Source: Anadara kagoshimensis (taxonomy: Eukaryota > Mollusca > Bivalvia > Arcoida > Arcidae). From it: a stretch of 64,000 nt of DNA. The DNA is taken from contig CM037870.1 of assembly GCA_021292105.1 (NCBI GenBank), positions 65,866,515 through 65,930,514 of the forward strand, written 5' to 3'. Positions 23,201 to 32,313 of this stretch are shown here, in pieces. Both the position numbers and the translations under genes were made by a program. Within the stretch, counting starts at the first letter, position 1, and every line of letters begins with the position of its first letter. The notes beneath the pieces were generated by a model that had not been told where the DNA came from, ran no database searches, and saw only the letters and a program-made list of their open reading frames with translations.

Positions 23201-25461
23201 CAAACTTGTTCTTAGATTAATATACCATATTTAAGATGGTGGAGTCAGACATTTCACAATTTAAAAGTTGTTGAATTACACTAACACATAGTTGGTTGAA
23301 TACCTTAGGACAACTAGTGCCATAGTTTATTTCATGATCTAGAATACATCATGTACATCGATTTACAACAATGTTTCAATCTTTGGCCATCCAAAGTTAT
23401 TTTATTTCCATGATGGCCACTATAAATATCAAAATGGAAATTACAAAATTGGAATATTCTTTTGCTGCAAATTTGTTTTACTCTAATTTACTAGACTAGT
23501 GTTCCAGTCAAGATTTCAAAAAGACAGGTGCTTGTGTAGAAAAAGACCCTTTATTCGTGTGGAAGTAATATGTTCTAAATAGCATCCCATAGGGAAAAAG
23601 TGTGTGAATAACATTTTTAGAGTGAGAAAATGTTGTGTTGTGTACCGGTATGTTAACTTAATAGACTTGATCATTACCATTTCCAACCTAGATCAATATT
23701 ATACAATGATATGAAAATCAATGGATTTTTAAATATTACGGGTAGTACTTAATAGGGTTATATATAAAATATATAATAAACTTGCAAAATTTTTTTGTCA
23801 TTTATTTTTATATTTTTACCATTTTGAATGAACCAGGTTTATGGTTACCAATAATTTTTTAAATTAAAATTGTTCCAAAAATTGCAATAAAAATAAAGAA
23901 AATGCAATGCAGATCAATATAATGTCATATGGCAAAATCATGGTCAGTTTGTTAATTTGCATAGCGGCCATATTGGATTCATGATATGGTTGAAATATAA
24001 ATGATTTTATATAGACCAGTGATGATAAATTGGTCCTGTACAAGTTTTCTCACAAGTAGGATAAAATTTGCTGATACATACTTTGACTGTACACCGCCTG
24101 GCATTGTTTGGGTGGTAACAACATAAATTACTTAATTAAAAAACCGGCCCTTTCAAATTAAAAATCTGAAGCGTGTTATAATTGAGTTCTTATTATAAAA
24201 CATGTTAATTTAATTCAAAATCTACATTTTCTGCAAGTTCGAAGCACAATTTCAATTCTAAAACTAATGATCTTACTCGATTTGCTGATGACGCCGGTGA
24301 CTACGGAAATTCTTCCACTAGAATATAATGTCCCTCTCCTGTGAAGACTTGACAATTTTCGGCATGGGTAAGTTAAAAAATGGATAATTTGCGTGACTGC
24401 ATCACGTTTGAATGGCGGCGCGTTTAAAACTGTGCTTATGAATATTAATGAATCAAGGTCACGTGATTGTTAGCTCATGAATAAATTGATCACCATTGTG
24501 CCATATGTGCTGTATTCAAAGTGCATTTTATCTTTAAATGTTGTTAACATAAATTTATCAAGTAATAACTGCATGTTCAATCATTTCAAGTAAAATACTA
24601 AAATGTTCAAATAGAGTTACTTTCCTTTATCTTGTCTATTTATAATTTTAAACTGTCTACTTGTCTAACCTGTATAGATAGTTCCCATGTGATGTCACAC
24701 TGTTAATTTTACAGGTAAAGTAGCTGCCATTTTGATAGGCATTAGAACAAGTAGAAATTGAGTCTCTTATTAATTCTTTCTAAAATAGGGTGTATAAAAT
24801 TTATTGTCACATCTTTGTTATGGGAAAAAATCTTATAAAATATACCAAATCAAAGTAAAAACATTGTCTTTTTGAAAAACAATAATTTAAAAATTAACAA
24901 ATTTGGTTAAATTAGACAGATAAATTATATGGATAGCCTAACAAAATGGCAACCACTCTACTGAAAAATTTGTCTGCTAGAGGTCCACGAGAACCTGTTA
25001 TAAATTATTATGTGTGTACAGAGAGGTGTTTACGTTTGAAAACGAAAGTAGAAAAGTTGTTTTAGTGTGAAACAGCCACACGAATCTGTGTACATTCCAA
25101 GTTTTGAATTACACATGTCTACCAGTGATGTCTACGTACCTGTATTATGTTTAGTATAATCCAACAAACACTCCAATGCTTCTTTTTTCTGTCCTTCAAT
25201 ACCAGTCTTCGTTGTTGCAATTTCCATGAAAACAACCGAGTAGCAAAAACAAGTAGGAAATGCCGTGTTGTAGCATTTATTATATTCAACAGTCGCATCA
25301 CTGAATGACCATGACCCTGTACCATTACAGTTACTTATAATCAGCGGATGGAACATGTACCGGTGAATGGGTGAAAATCGTTGACACTTCCGCATCCCGT
25401 TCTCTGTTGCAGACCTGAATGTATTTTTAAATGTCTCTGAAACTGAAAGTGACTCCGCCAT
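19508..25461 (-). CDS. Three-exon gene, 408-residue protein of unknown function
   Basis: Exons 25,461-25,140, 22,832-22,647 and 20,226-19,508 join in phase through GT-AG introns (donors CAG|GTACGT and TTG|GTAAGT; acceptors TTTCTTTCAG and CTATTTTAAG) to give 1,227 nt including the stop. I do not recognise the protein. Visible parts: an N-terminal segment with several cysteines (CNGTGSWSFSDATVEYNKCY), a central CELC with nearby histidines that could bind metal, the phrase GHREVWHGIADIVI, a serine/acidic patch around residues 185-225 (DDSDQEDSD, SESEDD) and a C-terminal helical region. No signal peptide or membrane segment is seen. The W-H-G-x2-D element recalls a nuclease-fold core but lacks a clear (D/E)xK, so that reading is weak. 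Good reading-phase agreement and composition make it a real gene. Confidence 0.75.
20270..21090. repeat. 35-bp minisatellite, about 23 copies
   Basis: The unit begins GTTAGACTAAGGAGAGTACT and continues with AGTGATCTCCCCACT; period 35 bp. Copies differ mainly at AAGAAGAG versus AAGGAGAG and in a few single-base changes. It lies in intron 2 of the orphan gene, ending about 45 bp before the exon 3 acceptor. There are no spacers, so it is not a CRISPR array. Confidence 0.95.
21111..21299 (+). CDS. Possible exon fragment of a P2X7-C-terminal-like protein
   Basis: This 62-codon plus-strand ORF ends QLYSFEPETDESDEQTELRP then KRLWNSEW. Molluscan proteins with the cysteine-rich P2X7-type C-terminal domain often have an acidic linker, YxFEP, and RLxNTDWC just before the zinc-binding cysteines, and this looks like that junction. 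The cysteine block is missing: the frame stops at TAG right after W, where GAATG|GTAGCC could be a weak donor. It lies antisense within intron 2 of the orphan gene. It could be a fragment, a real exon or chance. Confidence 0.3.
   Translation: MDKKVMTSTCTYMSDSLSTFGKEKENLASGEIGAQLYSFEPETDESDEQTELRPKRLWNSEW
21590..21960 (+). other. Long ORF in repeat-like sequence, not called as a gene
   Basis: A 120-codon frame covers 21,587-21,949, but the DNA shows internal similarity (CAACC-GCAAACTTGGTAGA phrases and YMLMLYIS-type text recurring about every 150-165 bp). It resembles decayed AGGTCA-type satellite text of the Helentron-like families. I treat it as non-coding. Nothing else is seen between 21,300 and 22,450. 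Confidence 0.4.
22458..22617. repeat. Near-perfect 160-bp foldback hairpin in intron 2 of the orphan gene
   Basis: Starting from AACAATTGAAC at the left and GTTCAATTGTT at the right, the two arms pair over about 70-75 bases with few mismatches (for example TTCATAGTCAATATGAATGC against GCATTCATATTGACTATGAA). Pairing continues almost to a small loop around 22,535. It is transcribed with the gene and begins 30 bp after exon 2's donor. It may be a foldback MITE; the RNA would be a long dsRNA-like stem. Confidence 0.9.
22647..22832 (-). CDS. Orphan gene, exon 2
   Basis: This exon of 186 bp (phase 1 to phase 1) encodes HLRCLKSLLKDKPSEAK, then HYFQPLIPHGHYFIDRD and CELCHEKVSFGDTSFG. The C-x2-C with flanking histidines is the only candidate metal site in the protein. 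The acceptor is TTTTTCTTTCAG and the donor TTTTG|GTAAGTTT. A 160-bp hairpin begins 30 bp beyond the donor. Confidence 0.75.
22905..23215 (+). repeat. tRNA-headed SINE (family B), plus orientation
   Basis: A degraded head with GGTTCAAACCCTGG at about 22,959-22,972 is followed by a body matching the reverse complement of 25,533-25,917: CTTAGTCGCCCTGAGTGTG, CTAGTGCAAGGCAGACCATA, and CTTGTTCTTAGATTAAT at its end. It lies in intron 1 of the orphan gene. Confidence 0.7.
23216..25139. other. Intron 1 interior, no further feature
   Basis: AT-rich sequence without supported ORFs. A GC-rich island at about 24,290-24,430 (with GCGGCGCG) stands out from the background but has no exon signal that I trust. 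Confidence 0.4.
25140..25461 (-). CDS. Orphan gene, exon 1 (start codon)
   Basis: The ATG is in a strong context (AGACAATGGCG) and opens 107 codons plus one base before CAG|GTACGT. Two SINEs begin about 70 bp upstream, so the promoter or 5' UTR must lie inside or beyond them. The exon encodes MAESLSVSETFKNTF and a cysteine/aromatic-rich stretch. The intron that follows (22,833-25,139) holds a plus-strand SINE at its downstream end and otherwise AT-rich sequence. Confidence 0.75.
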
Positions 25462-25530
25462 TGTCTTGTCTTGTCGTAGAACTTCCTCCTTGTATAGGAG
25501 AACCTTGCTATGCTAGTAAATAATGAGTTG

Positions 25531-25916
25531 ATTTGGTTGTTGGTTGGTTGAATGTTGCTTAACGTCACATCAGCAATTTTTCAGCTATTCGCGACGAGAA
25601 CTATTTAATTAATCTCTATGGATTAATCTATGAACAATTTTGTGTATGCATGTGAAGTGCGAGTGAGTTGTATGGTCTGCCTTGTACTAGCGCGCACTCA
25701 GGGCGACTTTACCGTGCTAGCTCACAGAGTCAGTACGTCACAGACAAGCGTACCACTCCCCCAGTCCATTATACTGATACCAGGTGAATCAGTAAAGGCC
25801 AACAGTAAGGAAAATTCACTTTTCCACATGTGGTCCGAACGGGACTCGAACTCACAGCGGCGAGAGACCCTGGATTTGAAGACTCACGTCTTATCCATTA
25901 GGCCACCGCGCCCTCA
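25531..25916 (-). repeat. tRNA-headed SINE (family B), full length, 15-bp TSD
   Basis: On the minus strand the head reads GCGGTGGCCTAATGGATAAG and later GAGTTCGAGTCCCG, good A and B boxes, followed by a body ending in the TTGGTTGGTTGAATGTTGCT (plus sense) tail. The 15-mer TAAATAATGAGTTGA flanks it at 25,516-25,530 and 25,917-25,931. Its pol III promoter points towards exon 1 of the orphan gene, which starts 70 bp away. Confidence 0.85.
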
Positions 25917-25927
25917 TAAATAATGAG

Positions 25928-26262
25928 TTGAGTAATGGTGTTTAACGTCCTGGTCAAGAATATTTCACTTATATTGAGACGTCGCCAGCTATAGACGAAG
26001 GTGCAGAAATTTTTCCTGTGCATTGCGCTGATGGCATTATATAGCAGGGTTCTTTAGCGTGCCAAGCCCACCGTGACACTAGACCTCGTTTATTTTAATT
26101 TCCCATCCGAAAGAACCGTGACTTTCATTTCGTAATGCCGAGTGCTTGGCGAGAGAACAGTGACTACCCACTTTCAAGTCTTGTGTCAGACCCAGCCAGG
26201 GATCGAACCCACAACCCCCACTTATGGAGCGAGCACTCTACCAACTGAGCTACTGCAGTGGT
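25928..26262 (-). repeat. tRNA-headed SINE (family A), near full length
   Basis: It aligns end to end with the 6,165-6,499 copy, including the head with AACTGAGCTACTGCAG in plus sense. CTAGTAAATAAT follows it at 26,265-26,276 and also precedes the family B SINE near 25,512. That implies this SINE came first and the family B element later entered its left target duplication. Confidence 0.85.
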
Positions 26263-26329
26263 TTCTAGTAAATAATTGAAGTGAAAACCTTTGTCCTAGT
26301 CACAATAGGCGTTGCACATTAAAGAACCA

Positions 26330-26445
26330 TCCCAGCACATTAACCCCCCCAAGAGCACTACAAATGTCAAAATTTCTGCCACTTCACCTTTAGCTGGTGA
26401 TGTCTCAATGTATATGAAATATTCTTGACTGGGACATAATACATG
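26330..26445 (+). repeat. Family A SINE fragment, plus orientation
   Basis: A short 3' part of the body (GCCACTTCACCTTTAGCTGG, then GAAATATTCTTGACTGGGAC) is the reverse complement of the usual orientation in this window. The head is absent. Confidence 0.6.
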
Positions 26446-26654
26446 AATCGATAAATTAACACTTTACTTAAATCTGGCAAATTGAAATCAGAATATTTTT
26501 TTTAGTTTTAAGACATTTATGAATTTAAGGAGTCATTTCCAGAGATAACATCGTTGAAGCTTGCTATTTGTAGTACCAAAAACATTGTTACAAATTGTCA
26601 AATTTAAGTTAAAGAAATTTTAAGTTAATGAATGAGTATGAAACTGGATTTTCA

Positions 26655-26925
26655 TTGATTGAATGGGGTTTTACTTCCCAAGCAAGAATATTTGATATAT
26701 ATCAAGATGTCACCAGCTATAGTGAAGAGGCAGACATTTTTACCTTTGCAGTGTGCTCGGGGCAATGTGCAGGGATGGTTCTTCACCGTGCCACACCTGC
26801 CGTGACACATACAAGGCACCTGTTTTAAGGTCTCTTCCAAAGACCCTGTCTTTAATTTCTAAACATGCTAAATGCTGAGTGCTTGTAAGGTTTGAAGTAA
26901 CTGAGCTACCGTAGTGGTCTGATCT
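26655..26925 (-). repeat. Family A SINE, diverged
   Basis: The tail (TTGAATGGGGTTTTACTTCC), the GATGTCACCAGCTATAG segment and a head remnant with AACTGAGCTACCGTAGTGG are recognisable. The middle is shortened and substitutions are frequent, so it is older than the 6,165 copy. Confidence 0.75.
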
Positions 26926-27286
26926 AAGTTATGGTAATTAGTTATGAAATGATTGTAACACTGGAGCAAGCTGTCAAAATAAAAATAAATACAATAGGCA
27001 TAAGTTAATTATTTATTTTATTGACTTTAGAATACCTCATACCTAATATTTGCTGCATTCACTGGTAACATAAAAGCATCACAGTTTTAAAGATAGCTGG
27101 AATTTTTAGCTTGCATAACTTTTAACATATAAATAATAAGCTACATGTATATATAGGAACAAAATAAAATACAATGCTGCTGTTTAATGCCACATTATTA
27201 ATAATAAAACTGATTATAATACAGATCATATAAACAAATTATGATTTTTACATGAACCCCACGTACATATATATATATATATATAT

Positions 27287-27530
27287 ATGGCAGACTACAT
27301 TGACCTGTCTGCTTGACCTTTAATTTCAATGTTTATTATGGACCAGCACATCTGAGTATAGAGCAGACAGGTGTTTATATCATATACATGGTACATACAT
27401 AATGGGAAACATTAATTTTTTATGTATTAACAGCCAAAACAATCAATTACTACCCATTTATTCGAAAGATCATCACATATGAATATTCTTAATGAAAGGT
27501 CAAGAAGACAGGTCAATGTTGTTTGCCTTT
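27287..27530. mobile_element. 235-bp MITE, copy 2
   Basis: The ends CATTGACCTGTCTGCTTGACC and AGGTCAAGAAGACAGGTCAATG are inverted; the outermost TAGGCAAACA is degraded on the left, where a (TA)n run abuts. The interior matches the other copies (TTTATTATGGACC, AATATTCTTAATGAAAGG). Confidence 0.8.
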
Positions 27531-29090
27531 CTTGTTGGATTCACTTTCTGACAGTGAATTACGCATAATTTCCAAAGAAAAATCCCATAAACTTAAATAA
27601 CTATTCCCTTACTTGAGCCAAGTTGTGTCTGGAAATCATCATGAACAGCTTTAATTTCCATAAAATATTTGTTGCTGCTATCAGGACTTACATGTATTTA
27701 AGTTTAAAATGACCATGTTTACACTGGAATCAATGTACTTGGTGACACATTAAATCATGCCCCTAAGGATCTACCTGGTGTTACAACATGAATAATCCCC
27801 ATAGTAACAATGTTTCACTAGGCGCAGTGCAGATATTCTATGGTAATCGGGAATGTGCAAAGTGAGAATGCCAAACTTTATTCGTTTTTGTTTTTTTTTT
27901 GTGGATTTTCTATGAAAATTGTGCATAATTCACTGTCACAAACACAATGGCTCTGACAGTAAATAGTATGAAAACAATTATACTACAGGAAATTGTTTCT
28001 GTTTACAGATTTGATAAGAATATCAAGCTAACATTAATATGAATACCGATTATGATAATCCAAGTAATTAGAGTCCCAGATCCAGGGCAAGCTATGTTTC
28101 AGACAATGTCATCATCGATATCCTGGACTTTAGTTGGAGTATTGATTATAATTACATTTTGATATGGATATTTTTTCATGATTACATGTTGATATAAATA
28201 ACAATCATTATTACTTTTGATTACTTACATACACACCAAGGTCCACCCCCACCCCCTACACACTGAATAGATTACTAGAGAAACAAAAATTTCTAAAAAC
28301 GAAATCTTTTCCCATAGCATTGTCATAAATAAAGAAAATACAACAAAAAGCACTATGATATATCTATAAGCAATTCTACAATTCGTTTGTTTGATCAAAA
28401 TGTATATACTTATAAAAATAAAAACATTGATATTTCCCAGCACTATACACATATACAGTTAAACCTTGACTCAAAGCTACCATTTGTTCAGTCAATTTTG
28501 GTGTTATGAAAGGGAATAGCAATCAATTAAGTGTGGTTCATAAACATAGACTAAAGAAATTAATAATAGCGCTTTAAATGAATCCTTGAATGAATGACTC
28601 TTGATAGGTTTGCAACTTTCTTATTGCCATAGTAAAATCTTGTTATAATGGCTCCTTTAACATGACCATCTCAATTATTGTCAGGTTCTTTTAAAATCCA
28701 AGTCTATTTCTTTTTCATTTTTTTATAACTCTCCTCAATCTAATCACCTAACCACTTTATACCTATAACAACAAAATCTGACAAATGCTGACAATGAGTT
28801 GAGGTTTAACTGTGTTACTCACTATGTATATTACTTTAAGACTAGTTTCATTTAGAACTAAAATCAAGAATTATTAACTTATTAAGTTAATGGATTTTCT
28901 ATATAACACAAAGCACGTGGAAAATAATATTTAAAGCATAAAATAAACAATGAAAAATAACAAAAAAAAAAAATAATAAAATATATATATATATAAAATG
29001 ACTCGACAAAAATACATGTATAAGATATGATTAAACTGAATCTATCTCTTATATGAAATATTTACAAATTACATGTACAATGTATTTATA

Positions 29091-29326
29091 TAGGCAAACA
29101 ACATCGATCTGTATGCTTGAACTTTGATTTTAATATTTATTAAGAACCAGACAACCAGTTCATTTATGTATGGGGAGCACTGGTGTTTATTTTGTCTACA
29201 TTATGAGAAATAAGTATTGTTTATATATTAACTGTGAATTCTAACACAACACATGTATTGGGTGGATCATTGTACATGAATATTCCTAATGAAAGGTCAA
29301 GCGGACAGGTCAATGTTGTTAACCTA
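29091..29326. mobile_element. 235-bp MITE, copy 3
   Basis: The left end TAGGCAAACAACATCGATCT and right end AGGTCAATGTTGTTAACCTA are inverted, with TA on both outer sides, consistent with a TA target duplication. It is non-coding. Confidence 0.85.
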
Positions 29327-31921
29327 TACAGACATGTATTAAATATCACAGCTGATTATATTGCCAAAAAATACATCTTTGTTTGTAACACTTCAAAGAA
29401 AGTTCTCACATAGCAGTAAGCTAACTTGCCAGGGTACATGGAACTATGTTCATAAACCTGTCAGTGTACATAAACACATGCAGCATTTTGTGGTAAAAAA
29501 GAAGTACTGTAATTCGTATATCGCAGACATCTAGTTAGGGTAAACAATGCAACATTAGTGATGGTTCATTCCTTGCTAATTCAAATTTTAGTATGTATTT
29601 GAACATGTATCCTTTTAAAATTGCATCCTAAAATGTAGCGCCTGTTATACCAATAACCAGTTCTTAGTATTATCAGTGATTTTGTAGGATTTTAAAGAAA
29701 TTCTTCTACCTTTTAGATTGGGAAAATTTGTTAAACTATTTGCTTTTGTATCAATGTTATTTAGGAATTTTTTGTGGTCAAATTGGGAAATTTTAGTCAT
29801 TTTTCTCCAGAAAAACTATAATCTTTATTCGGTAGTAATTTTAGGCAAATAAAAACACTGATTATGTTAGAATTAATAACATGTACATGTAGTACTATAG
29901 AATGACTTGTATTGGGAATACAGTGTGCCTTTATAAAATTTACCCTTTTAGCACATGTTAAAACTGATTGCACATCTTCTTACAAACAGAAATATAATCT
30001 CTTTAGTTCTTTCAACAATGCAGACAACTTATATAAATAAAGATTGCAAGTTTATATAACACATTATTTTTCAATCTCTATTTCATGTAAAGGACATTCT
30101 CTACCCATGATTTGGTGATGATAGTAGGTACAAAATTAATATGAAACCAGAGATCTTGGGTACAAGCCTCAAAATCCAATCACTCAACACAGCTGTCAGC
30201 CATTCAGAATGCATTATTCTGTCATGTACAATGTATTGAGTTACTATGGAAACAATAAAAAAACACGTAAAACTATTTGGTACAAGAATGTTATAGTATG
30301 ACTATCACATGAATCTTTTAAGGTTTATTTTTTGACAAAGATTTTCTTATTTAATTAGTTTTTATGACAATGGACAAGTTGAAACCAATGACACAAATAC
30401 TTCATCCACAGCTTGACCCTGTAAAGGTTATTAAACATCTGTTAATTATTTTTAGAGAAAAATGGAGGACAAAATGTTGGTGGAAGAGAGGAAGTAAACA
30501 CTCTATGCCCCCCACCCCCACCCATTTTGTCTGAAGAGACACAATTATTGTGCAAGTTCAAATACCAAACATTATGATACTACATGCAAGTTACATTGAA
30601 TAATTGAGTTACAAAAACCAGCACCTTTTAATGATCTTTTAAATGTAAAATTTATTTTCGTGACATCCAACTCCTATGGTTCTAAGAAAAATACCTTTTA
30701 TGTGGGTTGGTAAATTGGCGGTTTGCGATTTCAGTTAAAAGGTATATTTATGATATTAGTAAATATGCTATCTTGTTGACAGGTAAAATTAACGATGAGA
30801 ATGTAAACAAAAGCAAACATTTTGTAAACCAGGAAAATTAATGATTTCACTGTATGCATTAATGTGTAATTTCATGTATTATGATATCAATACATATGAA
30901 TCATTAACAATATATATGTAAATATGGCCACTGAACATTATTTATTGAAATGATAACCAAATTAATTTGTCTACATTGTTTCATTTTGCAAACTGTTATT
31001 TCAAATAGGGGTGGGTATTGGGGAAAAAAGCATATTGCAATATATTGCAATATTTGAGAAAATATTGCAATACATATTGCAATATATTGCAAAGTTAATG
31101 CATGCTTAAAGTTGTGTATTTTTGTATTTCCAAATGCAACTATTGTCGTCTGCCATTATCGGTTGTAACATGTATATACATGTCTGTATCTCAGACATGC
31201 TTTATTTTGTATGTAGTTGACAAACACTTACGAGATAAAGATTATATTACAGCCTTTTGAGTGGTAATAACAAAAAAAAAAAATGACCGTAAAACATAAT
31301 CGCACACCCCTAATTTCAAAGTTTTTGTTTTGAAGCCATTTATACAAATTTTCCAGAGCAAGAATAATCAAATTCTGCAAATATACAAATTTATGTAGCA
31401 AAATTTTGTAAACAGTCATATACAATCTTCAAATTTAATAGACTGATCATAACTGCTTTATTTCAATGTTATTTATATTTATACAAGTATAGAAAAAAAA
31501 CCACTCATCTTTAACCTGTAACCTTTTCTTCGTTGTATGTTACCATGGTAATAGTAATAACAAACTAACATAAAAAAACTAAACTTTTTAACTGTACAGC
31601 TCCTACCAATGATAAGAATAAAATTATCATAAAAAAAACTTTCAAGATGTCTGTGGTGAATGTAATGCTTGCTTTCAAATACTTTGTATATAAATCATAT
31701 CAACACTTTCTGTCAATGATTTTGTAAAAATATATTGTTTACAAATAAAAAAAGATCATTTAAAAAAATACAAATTACAGAAAAAAATATAACATAAAAC
31801 ATTAACCAAATATTTTGTGTCAAGTTATTACCAAAAAAAACAACAAATAGTTTTAAATATTTTTTTCTAAAAACAAATGATTGACAGAATGTTGAATGTG
31901 TAACTAAGGAATCCTTTAGTA

Positions 31922-32154
31922 TAGGTATACAACATTGACCTGTCCACTTGACCTCAACTTCAATATTTATTATGGACCAATAAATATATGTGCATGTATA
32001 GGGAGCATATGAGTTTATTTCATCTACCTTACAGGAAATGTGTATTGTTTATATATTAACTGTAAATCCTAAATATTTCCATGTATCGCATGGATCATCA
32101 AATATAAATATTCCCGATGAAAGGTCAACCAGACAGGTCAATACTGTTTGCCTA
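31922..32154. mobile_element. 235-bp MITE, copy 4, next to the LIM gene stop
   Basis: The left end TAGGTATACAACATTGACCT and right end AGGTCAATACTGTTTGCCTA are inverted and flanked by TA. It ends 27 bp beyond the LIM gene stop codon, so it almost certainly forms the beginning of that gene's 3' UTR. Confidence 0.85.
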
Positions 32155-32181
32155 TAGCAGCCATGTTTTGGTGTCTGTTTA

Positions 32182-32313
32182 TTACAATTCTGTTGCCATT
32201 TTTGTTGTCATCATTTGAATACGTTTGGCATTACATGTTTTACACAATATATGCTCATCAAGTGGATAGCACCCACGACCATCAGCTTCCGAGGAAAGTT
32301 GTAATCCACAGTC
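32182..32313 (-). CDS. zyx: LIM gene, last coding exon: end of LIM3 and PDZ-type C-terminus
   Basis: Follows TTTATTTTTACAG; encodes [35 protein letters not shown] and ends TTKMATEL-stop. The TEL terminus fits the S/T-x-hydrophobic class I PDZ-binding pattern. Confidence 0.93.
   Translation of the reverse strand, partial: DCGLQLSSEADGRGCYPLDEHILCKTCNAKRIQMMTTKMATEL

Larger units (their letters stand above)
26990..32181. other. Gene-free AT-rich interval, possibly the LIM gene 3' UTR and intergenic DNA
   Basis: No exon is supported across about 5 kb downstream (in gene sense) of the LIM gene stop at 32,182. It contains three 235-bp MITE copies, a (TA)n run at 27,268-27,289, a short C-rich tract (CCCCCCACCCCCACCC) near 30,510, and an ATATTGCAATATATTGCAAT iteration at about 31,030-31,095. 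Several TTTATT words in plus sense could serve as minus-strand poly(A) signals, but none can be chosen from sequence alone. Confidence 0.5.
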
